Shown here one piece after another: positions 6,448 to 15,062 of a stretch of DNA of 15,803 bases (its first letter is position 1; each line of letters opens with the position of its first letter). The notes under the pieces were generated by a model. That model searched no databases and had not been told where the DNA came from. It saw only the letters and a program-made list of their open reading frames with translations. A program made the translations under genes and the position numbers. Origin of the DNA: Candidatus Bathyarchaeota archaeon. GTDB taxonomy: Archaea > Thermoproteota > Bathyarchaeia > Bathyarchaeales > Bathyarchaeaceae. The stretch covers positions 1 to 15,803 of the forward strand of contig JAOUPL010000022.1 of NCBI GenBank assembly GCA_029879825.1. The letters are read 5' to 3'.

Positions 6448-7659
6448 TTGAGGAGGCTCAAGGGCATTCTTCGACTTGCGGGCCTAAGTCAGAGAGTGGA
6501 TTCTTGGTTCAGAATCTCGCATCGCCGAGATAGAGCAGAGTTCTTTCGATGTGTTTTTGTGGTAATCTTGGTTGTTGCGCTCCTATTAGCGCTTATCATC
6601 GTTGGTACGTTTCGGAAAGAAAAGGTGGCTGACGTGTTTGTGGGTGTGGAAGTGGGATATGATAATGTTGACGATATTGTTAGGTTTGTTGACGAGGTCG
6701 GAGAATATGTTAATCTTGTCGTGATAGGATCATTGAATGTCACGATAAACGCAACGAAGCTGACTACAGTTTGCGATTACTTGTACAATAAAGGTTTGTA
6801 TTTTGTTCCTTTCATGTTTTTAACTGAATTTCTTGAAAAGGCTGATTTTTTTCAAGTGGCTAAGGAGAGGTGGGGAGAACGCTTTTTAGGAGTATACGTT
6901 TCCGATGAGCCAGGGGGGAGACAGTTTGACATGCCTGAACATAGGGTCGTTAATGAGGCTGAGAATTACAGTGACGCAGCTTCGAAGTACGTACGCGGTT
7001 TCAATGAGGGGTTACAACAGTTTTTCGCCCGCTTCGTGCAGCCTGGTAACGTGACGACTTTTGTGGCTGACTATGCGCTTTACTGGTTTGACTACAAAGC
7101 TGGTTGGGATGTTGTTTTCGCCGAGTTTGGCTGGAATTTTAGCAGACAATTGCATATTGCACTTTGTAGGGGAGCAGCCAGAGTGCAGAGCAAGGAGTGG
7201 GGAGTGATCGTAACTTGGACTTACCGCAATTCGCCGTTCATTGAAGATGCTGAGGAGCTTTACAGGGACTTGGTCTTAGCTTACAACAATGGCGCCAAGT
7301 ACACAATTGTCTTCAACTATCCCACAAATGAAACCGAATTCGGAGTCTTAACTCGAGAGCACCTTAATTCAATGAAAAAATTTTGGAATTACGTGAACAC
7401 TTTTCCTCAACCTAAGCAAGCCGCGAAGACGGCTTACGTTCTTCCTGAGGATTATGGTTACGGATTCCGTGGACCAGACGATAAAATATGGGGGCTATGG
7501 GGTCCAGATGAACTTTCTCCGAAGGTGTGGAACGAAGCAGATAGTCTTCTGACATCTTACGGCGCAAAATTGGACCTAGTTTATGAAACAACAGAACTCG
7601 ACAGAGAGCAACAATATGAAAAACTAATCTTTTGGAACGGCACAACAATTCAGAGATGA
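6448..7659 (+). CDS. Membrane-anchored extracytoplasmic protein of unknown function
   Basis: I do not recognise a named family. The 403 residues start with a basic stretch of about 33 residues, then one hydrophobic segment (about 34-55, VFVVILVVALLLALIIVGTF), then about 345 polar and aromatic-rich residues, so it is probably an N-terminally anchored protein facing outside. Seven N-glycosylation sequons (Asn97, 101, 173, 201, 230, 294, 397) all lie after the membrane segment, fitting an archaeal cell-surface glycoprotein. Alternating strands and helices and an acidic pair in GVYVSDEPGG (Asp153, Glu154) suggest a TIM-barrel fold like glycoside hydrolases; this is only inference. The start is a TTG at 6448; an in-frame TGA at 6421 excludes much extension. 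It stands alone between the regulator and the convergent carB. Confidence 0.8.
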   Translation: MRRLKGILRLAGLSQRVDSWFRISHRRDRAEFFRCVFVVILVVALLLALIIVGTFRKEKVADVFVGVEVGYDNVDDIVRFVDEVGEYVNLVVIGSLNVTINATKLTTVCDYLYNKGLYFVPFMFLTEFLEKADFFQVAKERWGERFLGVYVSDEPGGRQFDMPEHRVVNEAENYSDAASKYVRGFNEGLQQFFARFVQPGNVTTFVADYALYWFDYKAGWDVVFAEFGWNFSRQLHIALCRGAARVQSKEWGVIVTWTYRNSPFIEDAEELYRDLVLAYNNGAKYTIVFNYPTNETEFGVLTREHLNSMKKFWNYVNTFPQPKQAAKTAYVLPEDYGYGFRGPDDKIWGLWGPDELSPKVWNEADSLLTSYGAKLDLVYETTELDREQQYEKLIFWNGTTIQR

Positions 7660-7702
7660 CTGAACGCGCGCGCCTCGTCAAATCGTCTGCTTCAATGGCG
7701 TA

Positions 7703-7733
7703 TTGTGTTTGTTTCATATTGTTTTCTCCCTCT
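7703..7733 (+). terminator. T-rich terminator candidate after the membrane-anchored protein gene
   Basis: The stretch contains repeated T clusters (GTGTTTGTTTC, TTGTTTTC) about 45-75 nt past the stop, in the style of archaeal U-rich termination. The rest of the convergent gap up to 7807 shows nothing but a CCGCGCGG palindrome at 7795-7802. Confidence 0.35.
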
Positions 7734-7807
7734 TGAAAATTCTGGTTTGTCGTCTTACTTCCTTATACAATCATATTAATGTGATGCGTTGAGACCGCGC
7801 GGGTTTC

Positions 7808-10800
7808 TCACCAAAACTTCCATGCTAAACTATCCATATATTCGTTTAGGGAACGAACAGTAAGCTTGTTGCTGTCGCGTTTCTCTAACACTTTCGTTAG
7901 GGCTGAAGCCAACTCAAGGTTTGTCACAACTGGAACGTTAAATTCAATAGCTAATCTTCGGATGGTGAACTCGTCTTTCAGAACTTCTGAATATTTTCCC
8001 GAGTGATTCGGCATGGGTATGTTAATCACCAAATCTATTTTGCCTTCCTGAAGGTAGTCAACGATGTTTGGGTTCTTACCAACCTCTCTGACTTTATGCA
8101 GAACAGAGATGTTGTTTACTCCAGCGTCACGCAAGGCCTCGGCAGTGTGCTCTGTTGCATAGATTTTGAAGTCCATTTTTCTCAGCGCCTTTCCCAAGGG
8201 CACAATCTTCTTCTTTAACTCCTTGCCGCCAACTGTCATCAGAACCGAACCGCCAGACGGTGGAATCTCGAAACAAGCTGACTGCAACGCCTTCAAGAGA
8301 GCGTCAGCAAAGTTTTCTCCTAAACAGGCTACTTCTCCTGTGCTCAGCATCTCAACTCCTAGAACTGGGTCGGCTCCGCTTAAACGCATGAAACTGAACT
8401 GAGGGACCTTAACCCCAACGTGCCGGATAGATGGCAGTTGGGTGATTCCAGCGTCTCTAAACTTTTTATTCAGCATCGCCAAGGTGGCGAGTTCTATCAA
8501 ATTGACTCCTCGAGTTTTGCTGACGTATGGCATGGATCTTGACGAACGCAAATTGCATTCGATTACGTAGGTGAAGCCGTTTTTCACGAGATATTGAATG
8601 TTGTAAGGTCCCTTGATTTCGAGGGCTTTCACGATTCTGTGGGTGTAGTCTTCAATGGTTTTCAGTATGCTGTGAGGTAGTGTTTGGGTTGGAATGCCCA
8701 TAGTCGCGTCGCCGCTATGAACTCCGGCGTTTTCAATGTGTTCAATAATCGCTCCGATCAGTATGTCTTCGCCGTCGGACACGCCGTCAACCTCAACTTC
8801 CTTAGCCTTCTCTATAAACTTTGAAATTACGACAGGATGTTCCCGTGAAACCTTGGTTGCCAGTTTGAGATAGTTCTCTAATTCGTCTTCGGCGTAGGCG
8901 ACTCTCATGGCAGACCCTGACAAAACATAGCTTGGACGAATGAGAACGGGGTAACCAATTTTTTCAGCGAACTCTTTGACATCTCGTGTTGATGTTAGTC
9001 CGCTCCATTCCGGTTGGGGAATTCCAAGTTGGTCTAAGAGGGCGCTGAACTTTGATCGATCTTCTGCACAGTCTATGCTTTGACCCGATGTACCGAGCAG
9101 TTTTACACCAGAATTGGCTAGTTCTAGGGCCAGGTTGTTTGGAATCTGTCCTCCGACGCTTGTCACGACGCCGAAGGGATTTTCCTTTTCGTATATGTCT
9201 AAAATTCTCTCCAAGGTCAACTCTTCAAAATACAGCTTATCAGACATGTCATAATCCGTTGAAACCGTTTCGGGGTTATAGTTGACCATTATGGCTTCTT
9301 GAATGCCGTTCTTTTTGAGAGCCCAAACCGTGTTAACTCCGCACCAGTCAAATTCAACGCTTGACCCTATCCTGAAAACGCCGGCTCCAAGAACCATAAC
9401 TTTGCTCTTACCCGAGGAGAAATCTATGTCATCTTCGTCTCCGCCGTATGTTAGATAAAGATAATTTGTTTTAGCTGGCCATTCGGCGGCGAGGGTGTCT
9501 ATTTGCTTAACCACGGGAACTATGTTGGCTTCCTTTCTCAGTTTTCGTATGGTCATTTCGTCTGTTTTGAGGCAAATTGCAATCTGTTTATCTGAAAATC
9601 CGAGACGCTTTGCCTCTTTAATCGTTTCTAGGACGTCCTCGTCGTCTAGATTCGTAGAGCGAAGTTTTTTCTCCGTGTTGACGACGTTTTCAATTTTGTG
9701 TAGAAAGAAGGGGTCAACGCCGCTTATTTGGTAAATCTCTTCGATTGGAATGTTCTTTTTCAGGGCTTTGACTATCTTGAAAAGTCTTTCATCTGTGGGG
9801 TTGGCTAAGACGTCTTTTATCATCTCTGTTGATTCATAGTCTTCGTCCTCGGAATTACAAACCAATCCTACTTTTCCAATGTCTAGCATGCGAACCGCTT
9901 TCTGTAGCGTTTCCTCAAGGCATCTCCCGATAGCCATAACTTCTCCAACAGACTTCATCTGCGGGCCAATATGCCTGTCCACATTCCTGAATTTCTGTAG
10001 ATCCCATCTTGGAAACTTAACTACAACGTAGTCTAGGGCTGGTTCAAAGCAAGCGGTCGTAGCTCCTGTGACCATGTTAATCAATTCGGGAAGCAGATAA
10101 CCGATCGCCAGTTTAGTTGCTATGTAAGCTAAGGGATAACCTGTCGCCTTGCTTGCAAGCGCAGAGCTTCTCGACATCCGCGCGTTCACTTCAATAGCAC
10201 GGTGCTCCTCTGATCTTAGATCCAAAGCCCACTGAATGTTGCACTCGCCAACTATTCCCAGACTTTGTATGACCTTTATGGAAGCCAAACGAAGCAAGTG
10301 GTATTCACGGTTGTTCAATGTTTGAGTGGGGGCTACGACTATGGAGTCTCCGGTGTGAACTCCCATAGGGTCGATGTTTTCCATGCTACAGACGGCTAGG
10401 CAATTGTTGGCGTAGTCTCGCATGACTTCGAACTCGATTTCTTTCCAGTGACCCACGTATTCTTCGATGAGCACTTGCGATATCATGCTCTGGGCTAAAG
10501 CACGATTAACTATTTCTTTTAATTCCCTCTTGTTGTGTGCTACACCAGACCCTTTACCGCCTAGAATATACGCCACTCGAACGATGACGGGATACCCTAT
10601 TTCCTTAGCAGCCTTGATGGCTTCCTGAACGGAGGTGGCAGATTTACTTCGAGGTACCGGAATGTCTGCGCGAATCATTGCTTGCTTGAAGAATTCTCTG
10701 TCTTCAGTGTCTTCTATCGCTTGGATTGGTGTACCTAAAACTTTAACATTATGTTTCTCGAGGATGCCTCTTTTTGCAAGCTGAACTCCGCAATTTAGGG

Positions 10801-11083
10801 CGGTTTGTCCCCCGAATCCTAAGAGAATTACGTCAGGCTTTTCTTTTTCAATGACTTTTTCGACGTATTCTGGTGTGACGGGTAAGAGGTATACTCTTCC
10901 TGCTAAACGGGGGTCAGTCTGGATTGTGGCTATGTTGGGATTGATTAAGACGGTTTCTATGCCCTCTTCTCTTAAGGCTTTGAGACACTGGCTTCCAGAG
11001 TAATCAAACTCCGCGGCTTCTCCAATCTTTATAGCCCCGCTGCCAAGCACCAAAACCTTGCTTATCCACTCAAATTTTGGCAT
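7808..11083 (-). CDS. carB: Carbamoyl-phosphate synthase large subunit
   Basis: At 1091 residues this is a full-length, single-chain CarB. It makes carbamoyl phosphate from bicarbonate, ammonia delivered by CarA, and two ATP, for both arginine and pyrimidine synthesis. The internal duplication is clear: GSGAIKIGEAAEFDYSGSQ at 14-32 opens the carboxyphosphate half and GAGVFRIGSSVEFDWCG at 566-582 opens the carbamoyl-phosphate half, each followed by an ATP-grasp domain. An oligomerisation region lies at about 400-550. The MGS-like allosteric domain is present from about residue 945, so control by nucleotides or ornithine is possible. Some archaea split this gene in two; here it is intact. Its ATG follows the carA stop with no gap (TAAATG), implying coupled translation. 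It is the last gene of the operon. Confidence 0.98.
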   Translation of the reverse strand: MPKFEWISKVLVLGSGAIKIGEAAEFDYSGSQCLKALREEGIETVLINPNIATIQTDPRLAGRVYLLPVTPEYVEKVIEKEKPDVILLGFGGQTALNCGVQLAKRGILEKHNVKVLGTPIQAIEDTEDREFFKQAMIRADIPVPRSKSATSVQEAIKAAKEIGYPVIVRVAYILGGKGSGVAHNKRELKEIVNRALAQSMISQVLIEEYVGHWKEIEFEVMRDYANNCLAVCSMENIDPMGVHTGDSIVVAPTQTLNNREYHLLRLASIKVIQSLGIVGECNIQWALDLRSEEHRAIEVNARMSRSSALASKATGYPLAYIATKLAIGYLLPELINMVTGATTACFEPALDYVVVKFPRWDLQKFRNVDRHIGPQMKSVGEVMAIGRCLEETLQKAVRMLDIGKVGLVCNSEDEDYESTEMIKDVLANPTDERLFKIVKALKKNIPIEEIYQISGVDPFFLHKIENVVNTEKKLRSTNLDDEDVLETIKEAKRLGFSDKQIAICLKTDEMTIRKLRKEANIVPVVKQIDTLAAEWPAKTNYLYLTYGGDEDDIDFSSGKSKVMVLGAGVFRIGSSVEFDWCGVNTVWALKKNGIQEAIMVNYNPETVSTDYDMSDKLYFEELTLERILDIYEKENPFGVVTSVGGQIPNNLALELANSGVKLLGTSGQSIDCAEDRSKFSALLDQLGIPQPEWSGLTSTRDVKEFAEKIGYPVLIRPSYVLSGSAMRVAYAEDELENYLKLATKVSREHPVVISKFIEKAKEVEVDGVSDGEDILIGAIIEHIENAGVHSGDATMGIPTQTLPHSILKTIEDYTHRIVKALEIKGPYNIQYLVKNGFTYVIECNLRSSRSMPYVSKTRGVNLIELATLAMLNKKFRDAGITQLPSIRHVGVKVPQFSFMRLSGADPVLGVEMLSTGEVACLGENFADALLKALQSACFEIPPSGGSVLMTVGGKELKKKIVPLGKALRKMDFKIYATEHTAEALRDAGVNNISVLHKVREVGKNPNIVDYLQEGKIDLVINIPMPNHSGKYSEVLKDEFTIRRLAIEFNVPVVTNLELASALTKVLEKRDSNKLTVRSLNEYMDSLAWKFW

Positions 11084-12229
11084 TTACACGCATCCCCCGA
11101 TTTTCAAAAATTCGTCAAACAGAAACTCCGTATCGTATGGCCCAGGTCCAGCTTCGGGATGCCACTGAAGAGCCAAGGCTGGTTTACTCTTGTGTTTTAT
11201 TCCTTCAACTGTTTTGTCATTGGCGTTAATGAACAATAAGTCTAAATTGGTTCCTTTTAGAGAGTTTGAGTCTATAGCGTACCCATGATTCTGGGTTGTA
11301 ATGTAACATCTCTCTGTTTTCAGATTAAGCACGGGTTGATTTTGAGACCTGTGCCCATACTTTAGTTTAAAAGTGTCTCCGCCCATAGCCAACGCCAAAA
11401 TCTGAACTCCCAAGCATACACCCATTACAGGAATGTCTTCTTCAACCAGCTCTCGTACGCATTCGATTGTTTTGACGCATTTTTTCGGATCACCAGGACC
11501 GTTGCTTATTACCACACAGTTCGGGTTATCTTCCAATATCTCCTTTGCCGAAAAATTGTAGGGCATTCTTACGACGTTGATGCCACGTTTCAAAAGGTTG
11601 CGAAGAATACCATATTTGACACCGCAGTCAATCAAAGCAACTACTTTGCTTCCTCCAACTTCATGGTGAACAGGCTCTTTGACTGTTACCTCTCCAACCA
11701 AGTCTCTTCGGTTTGGATCTGGAACCGTCTTCGCTTCTTTCAAAAGTTTTTCAAGATTAGGCTCTTCTCCCTCTTCGCACACCTGCAAAATTCCGAGCAT
11801 GACGCCTTTGACTCTGAGTTTCTTTGTGAGCCTCCGGGTGTCGATTCCATATATGCCTGGAATGTTTTCATTCTTGAGCCATTCTTCTAAGGTTTTGGTG
11901 GATGCCCAGTGGTAGGGCTTCTTGCATAATTCGTGGATAGCGAGGCCTGTTACCTTGATGCTTTCAGATTCAAAACATCGTGGAATGCCTAGTTCAAGGT
12001 CGTATGGCGGAACTCCATAGTTACCAACAAGAGGGTAGGTCAACGTTAAGATCTGACCTTTATAAGAGGGATCTGTCAGTGCTTCGGGGTAACCAACCAT
12101 GGAAGTCGAAAAGACAATTTCGCCTGAAACCTTCTTTACCCATCCAAAGCCATGACCGAAAAAGTGGGAACCATCTTCTAAAACTAGAACAGCTTTTCTG
12201 GGTTTCAGAGTATTAAGGCGTGCCTCCAA
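11084..12229 (-). CDS. carA: Carbamoyl-phosphate synthase small (glutaminase) subunit
   Basis: The 381 residues are the normal CarA length and organisation: an N-terminal CarA-specific domain (to about 190) and a class I glutamine amidotransferase domain. The catalytic triad is visible as Cys272 in MGVCLGVQ and His357/Glu359 in QWHPEAGPG; the oxyanion region SNGPGDP (242-248) and the QNHGYA motif (313-318) are also present. It releases ammonia from glutamine and channels it to CarB. The start appears to be a TTG at 12229, 13 nt after the argH stop, with AGGTAGGATAGG just upstream as ribosome binding site. A second GGAGG lies just inside the reading frame without an ATG after it; CTG at 12208 is a less likely alternative. 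The family core KAVLVLEDGS begins at residue 12, so little can be lost either way. Confidence 0.97.
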   Translation of the reverse strand: MEARLNTLKPRKAVLVLEDGSHFFGHGFGWVKKVSGEIVFSTSMVGYPEALTDPSYKGQILTLTYPLVGNYGVPPYDLELGIPRCFESESIKVTGLAIHELCKKPYHWASTKTLEEWLKNENIPGIYGIDTRRLTKKLRVKGVMLGILQVCEEGEEPNLEKLLKEAKTVPDPNRRDLVGEVTVKEPVHHEVGGSKVVALIDCGVKYGILRNLLKRGINVVRMPYNFSAKEILEDNPNCVVISNGPGDPKKCVKTIECVRELVEEDIPVMGVCLGVQILALAMGGDTFKLKYGHRSQNQPVLNLKTERCYITTQNHGYAIDSNSLKGTNLDLLFINANDKTVEGIKHKSKPALALQWHPEAGPGPYDTEFLFDEFLKIGGCV

Positions 12230-12242
12230 AGCCCTATCCTAC

Positions 12243-13766
12243 CTACCTATTCGAGGTTTTAAGCTTTGCGATGCTCGCGTTGTCTGAAGATGAATAAGAC
12301 TGACCTACAGATTGCAGTCGGTCGTCAGCTTCGTTCAATTCGAGTTTTTTCTTTGACAAATTTGACCTTGACAGAGCCGTCCACTGTTTTCGAACTTTGA
12401 GCATTCTTTCGACTTCTGTTGGAGATGGACCTCCTCTGGCCTTGTGGCTTTCAACGAATTTCAAGGGATCAGTGGATTCGTGTATGTCTTTTACGTTGAT
12501 GTTCAACGAGAAACCCGAAGAATCTTGGATAACTTTTTGTAATAATTCCGGTGTCACGTCAGAGAAAGTTAATTTCTCCTCTGTCAACCTTCTAATTAAC
12601 GAACCAACTATTCTGTGCGCTGTTCTAAATGGAACCTTGTACTTTCGAACGAGCGTATTAGCCAGTTCTGTTGAAGTTGAGAAGCTGAGGAAGGGTTTAC
12701 TGAAAATGTTTTTGAATACCTTCAAGTTTGTGACGAGTCTTGAAAGCATATCCAACGAACCGGTAACATTTTCTAGAGATTCCCAAAGCCGGGGAGTGAT
12801 TTCTTGGAAGTCCATGTTATAACTAGATGGTAGCGCCTTCATTGTGGCTGCAGACGTTAAAAAGTTGCCCAGTATATGACTCATCTTCGCACGAATAACC
12901 TCGAGAACATCTGGATTCTTTTTTTGCGGCATTATGCTGCTGGTGGATGAAAAGCTGTCAGGAAGCTCGATTATCCCAAAATCAGGGGAACTCCAAAGAA
13001 TTAGATCTTCGACCAATCGGCTAACGTCCACGGCGATTATTGTAAGATCTGCCATGGTTTCTAAAATAAAGTCTCGGCTACTTACCGCATCTATGGAATT
13101 CTCAAGGACTTCGCTGAAACCTAGCAATTCTGCTACTCTTTCGCGGTTTATTGGAAAACTTGAGGTTGCTAACGCCCCTGCGCCCATGGGACACAGGTTG
13201 ACTCGTTGGTAGGTCTCCTCCAGCCTTTGTGAGTCTCTCTCCAGCATATCCATGTACGATAAAAGATAATGGGCAAAGGTTATGGGTTGGGCTGGATGTA
13301 GATGCGTGTATCCCGGAACAACTGTCTTAAGGTGTTTTCCAGCTAGTTTGGTTAAGGCTTCTTGCAGTTTTATCACTGAATTCATCAGGTCGAGTAGATT
13401 TTGACGGAGTTCCATTCTAATGGCCGTCGACACCTGATCGTTCCTACTTTTTGCGATGTGCAAGTTTCCGCCCATTTCCTGGCCAACTTTCTTGTTGATT
13501 TCTTCTTCAACGGCTACGTGGACATCCTCAAGGTAGGACTTCAACTTCATCTTGGATTCTAGTTCGCTTAAAGCCTGGAGAAGTCTAACTCCATTGGACC
13601 AATCGATAATTTTTTGTTCCATCAGCATGGCCACATGGGCTTCATTAATTTTGATTACTGGCTTCAACAGCCTCCTATCGCTTTCAATGGAAGAAGTGAA
13701 TTTCACCACGCCTTCATTCACAGAAGTTAGCCTTCCTCCCCGCAAAAGCCGAGACGTCTCAACCAC
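12243..13766 (-). CDS. argH: Argininosuccinate lyase
   Basis: This 507-residue member of the fumarase/aspartase superfamily cleaves argininosuccinate to arginine and fumarate, the last step of arginine synthesis, as a cytoplasmic homotetramer. It shows SRNDQVSTA (107-115), GYTHLHPAQP (152-161, with the conserved His155), and the family signature SSIMPQKKNP at 276-285, whose serine is the catalytic residue. The start is GTG at 13766, only 3 nt after the argG stop. After the usual C-terminal GGPSPTEVERML (445-456) there is a tail of about 45 residues rich in Ser, Lys and Asp that looks unstructured and is longer than in most family members I know. Nothing suggests loss of activity. Confidence 0.97.
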   Translation of the reverse strand: MVETSRLLRGGRLTSVNEGVVKFTSSIESDRRLLKPVIKINEAHVAMLMEQKIIDWSNGVRLLQALSELESKMKLKSYLEDVHVAVEEEINKKVGQEMGGNLHIAKSRNDQVSTAIRMELRQNLLDLMNSVIKLQEALTKLAGKHLKTVVPGYTHLHPAQPITFAHYLLSYMDMLERDSQRLEETYQRVNLCPMGAGALATSSFPINRERVAELLGFSEVLENSIDAVSSRDFILETMADLTIIAVDVSRLVEDLILWSSPDFGIIELPDSFSSTSSIMPQKKNPDVLEVIRAKMSHILGNFLTSAATMKALPSSYNMDFQEITPRLWESLENVTGSLDMLSRLVTNLKVFKNIFSKPFLSFSTSTELANTLVRKYKVPFRTAHRIVGSLIRRLTEEKLTFSDVTPELLQKVIQDSSGFSLNINVKDIHESTDPLKFVESHKARGGPSPTEVERMLKVRKQWTALSRSNLSKKKLELNEADDRLQSVGQSYSSSDNASIAKLKTSNR

Positions 13767-13769
13767 TCT

Positions 13770-14972
13770 CTAGGTTTTCTTTATTTTTGTTTTCAAAATG
13801 TTGGACACTCTTGTGGGTAATCCCCATAACTCGATGAAGCCTTCAGAATAGGACTGGTTGAAGGTGGTTTGGATGTCGTAGGTTGCTAGGTTTATGTCGT
13901 AAAGGGACATGGGTGAAGAGCGTCCGACAACTTGAAATCCTCCCTTATACAGCTTCACTTTGACCTCGCCGCATACACGCTCCTGAGTTTTGTCAATGAA
14001 GGCTTCAAGATCTTCTCTCAGCGGGTCCATCCACAAGCCCGTATAGACTAGAAACGTCCATTGAACGTCGATCTGCTGTTTAAACAAGACTTCGTGGCGT
14101 GTTAGAACCATTTTCTCTAGGTCTTTGTGGGCTTCTAGAAGAACCGTGGCAGCTGGACATTCGTAGACTTCCCTTGATTTGATTCCTACTAGCCGATCCT
14201 CCATGTGGTCGATGCGTCCAACGCCATGTTTTCCAGCGATCTTGTTTAGTGTCTGGATTAAAGCTACGGGGTGTAAGTTTTCTCCGTTCATGGCGCATGG
14301 GACGCCGTATTCAAATTTGATGGTGAGGTATTCAGGTTTGTCGGGTGCCTTTTCAGGCTGAACCGTCCATTCAAAAACCTCTTCCGGCGGTTCTTGTTCT
14401 GGATTTTCTAGGGGTCCGCACTCTATTGATCTGCCCCATAGATTTTGGTCTATGCTGTAGGGATTGGATAGGCAAGATATTTGAATTCCATTTGCCTTTG
14501 CGAATTCCATTTCTTCGTCTCTTGCCAATCCCCACTCTCGAACTGGAGCCATTACTTTCAGATTCGGAGCAAGAGCTTTAATTGTCACGTCGAAACGAAC
14601 CTGATCGTTACCCTTTCCGGTGCATCCATGGGCAACCGTTGTTGCTCCTTCTTTCTCGGCGATTTCAACGATTTTTGACGCAATTAGTGGACGGGCCAAG
14701 GCGGTGCTCACTGGGTATTTTCCTTCGTAGAGGGCGTTTGCCTTTATGGCCGGAAAAACGTGGTTTGTGACGAACTCTTCTTTGCCGTCTATTGAGTAAT
14801 GCTTCCTAGCTCCAAGGCTTTTTGCCTTTTCTTCGATTTCCCTTAAGTCGTCTTGCTGGCCCACATCTAGGGTTACTGTTATCAAGTTGGCGTCATATTT
14901 TTCTTGTAGCCATTTTATCAATACGGATGTGTCCAGTCCACCAGAGTAGGCTAATAAGATTGTGTCCTTCAT
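13770..14972 (-). CDS. argG: Argininosuccinate synthase
   Basis: This 400-residue protein joins citrulline and aspartate with ATP to form argininosuccinate. It has the PP-loop AYSGGLDTSV at 8-17 for ATP, the second signature HGCTGKGNDQVRF (115-127), and ends with the oligomerisation helix typical of the roughly 400-residue form of the enzyme found in archaea and many bacteria. It is the first gene of argG-argH-carA-carB. The ATG at 14972 has GGGAAG 4 nt upstream and a TATA box (15010-15017, minus strand) placed for a leader of about 15 nt. The gene for ornithine carbamoyltransferase, which would link the carAB product to ArgG, is not in this window. Confidence 0.98.
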   Translation of the reverse strand: MKDTILLAYSGGLDTSVLIKWLQEKYDANLITVTLDVGQQDDLREIEEKAKSLGARKHYSIDGKEEFVTNHVFPAIKANALYEGKYPVSTALARPLIASKIVEIAEKEGATTVAHGCTGKGNDQVRFDVTIKALAPNLKVMAPVREWGLARDEEMEFAKANGIQISCLSNPYSIDQNLWGRSIECGPLENPEQEPPEEVFEWTVQPEKAPDKPEYLTIKFEYGVPCAMNGENLHPVALIQTLNKIAGKHGVGRIDHMEDRLVGIKSREVYECPAATVLLEAHKDLEKMVLTRHEVLFKQQIDVQWTFLVYTGLWMDPLREDLEAFIDKTQERVCGEVKVKLYKGGFQVVGRSSPMSLYDINLATYDIQTTFNQSYSEGFIELWGLPTRVSNILKTKIKKT

Positions 14973-15009
14973 TTTTCTTCCCAGTTTTAGCCATGTTACT
15001 TTGGGAAAG

Positions 15010-15017
15010 TCTTATAT
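15010..15017 (-). promoter_or_regulatory. TATA box of the argG-argH-carA-carB operon
   Basis: On the minus strand this reads ATATAAGA, the same octamer found at 5682-5689 and 15033-15040. Transcription would start near 14987, leaving about 15 nt before the ATG, enough for the GGGAAG ribosome binding site. Confidence 0.6.
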
Positions 15018-15032
15018 GGCTTTTGGTCAAAA

Positions 15033-15040
15033 ATATAAGA
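15033..15040 (+). promoter_or_regulatory. TATA box of the ACT-domain gene
   Basis: ATATAAGA begins exactly 30 nt before the ATG at 15063, the same distance as for the HTH-CBS gene, predicting a leaderless message. Together with 15010-15017 it forms a perfect 8-bp inverted repeat with a 15-bp spacer. Confidence 0.6.
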
Positions 15041-15062
15041 AAATGGGCAAGAGTGACCTAAA

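Noticed and set aside
12397..12822. A 141-codon plus-strand open frame
   Set aside because: It is antisense to the conserved C-terminal half of argH.
15025..15058. GGTCA (15025-15029) and TGACC (15054-15058) bracketing the ACT-gene TATA box
   Set aside because: Five-bp arms 24 nt apart are expected by chance in a short gap; too weak to call an operator.
14822..15061. A plus-strand open frame ending just before the ACT gene
   Set aside because: It overlaps the conserved N-terminus of argG and both divergent TATA boxes; it has no support beyond being open.
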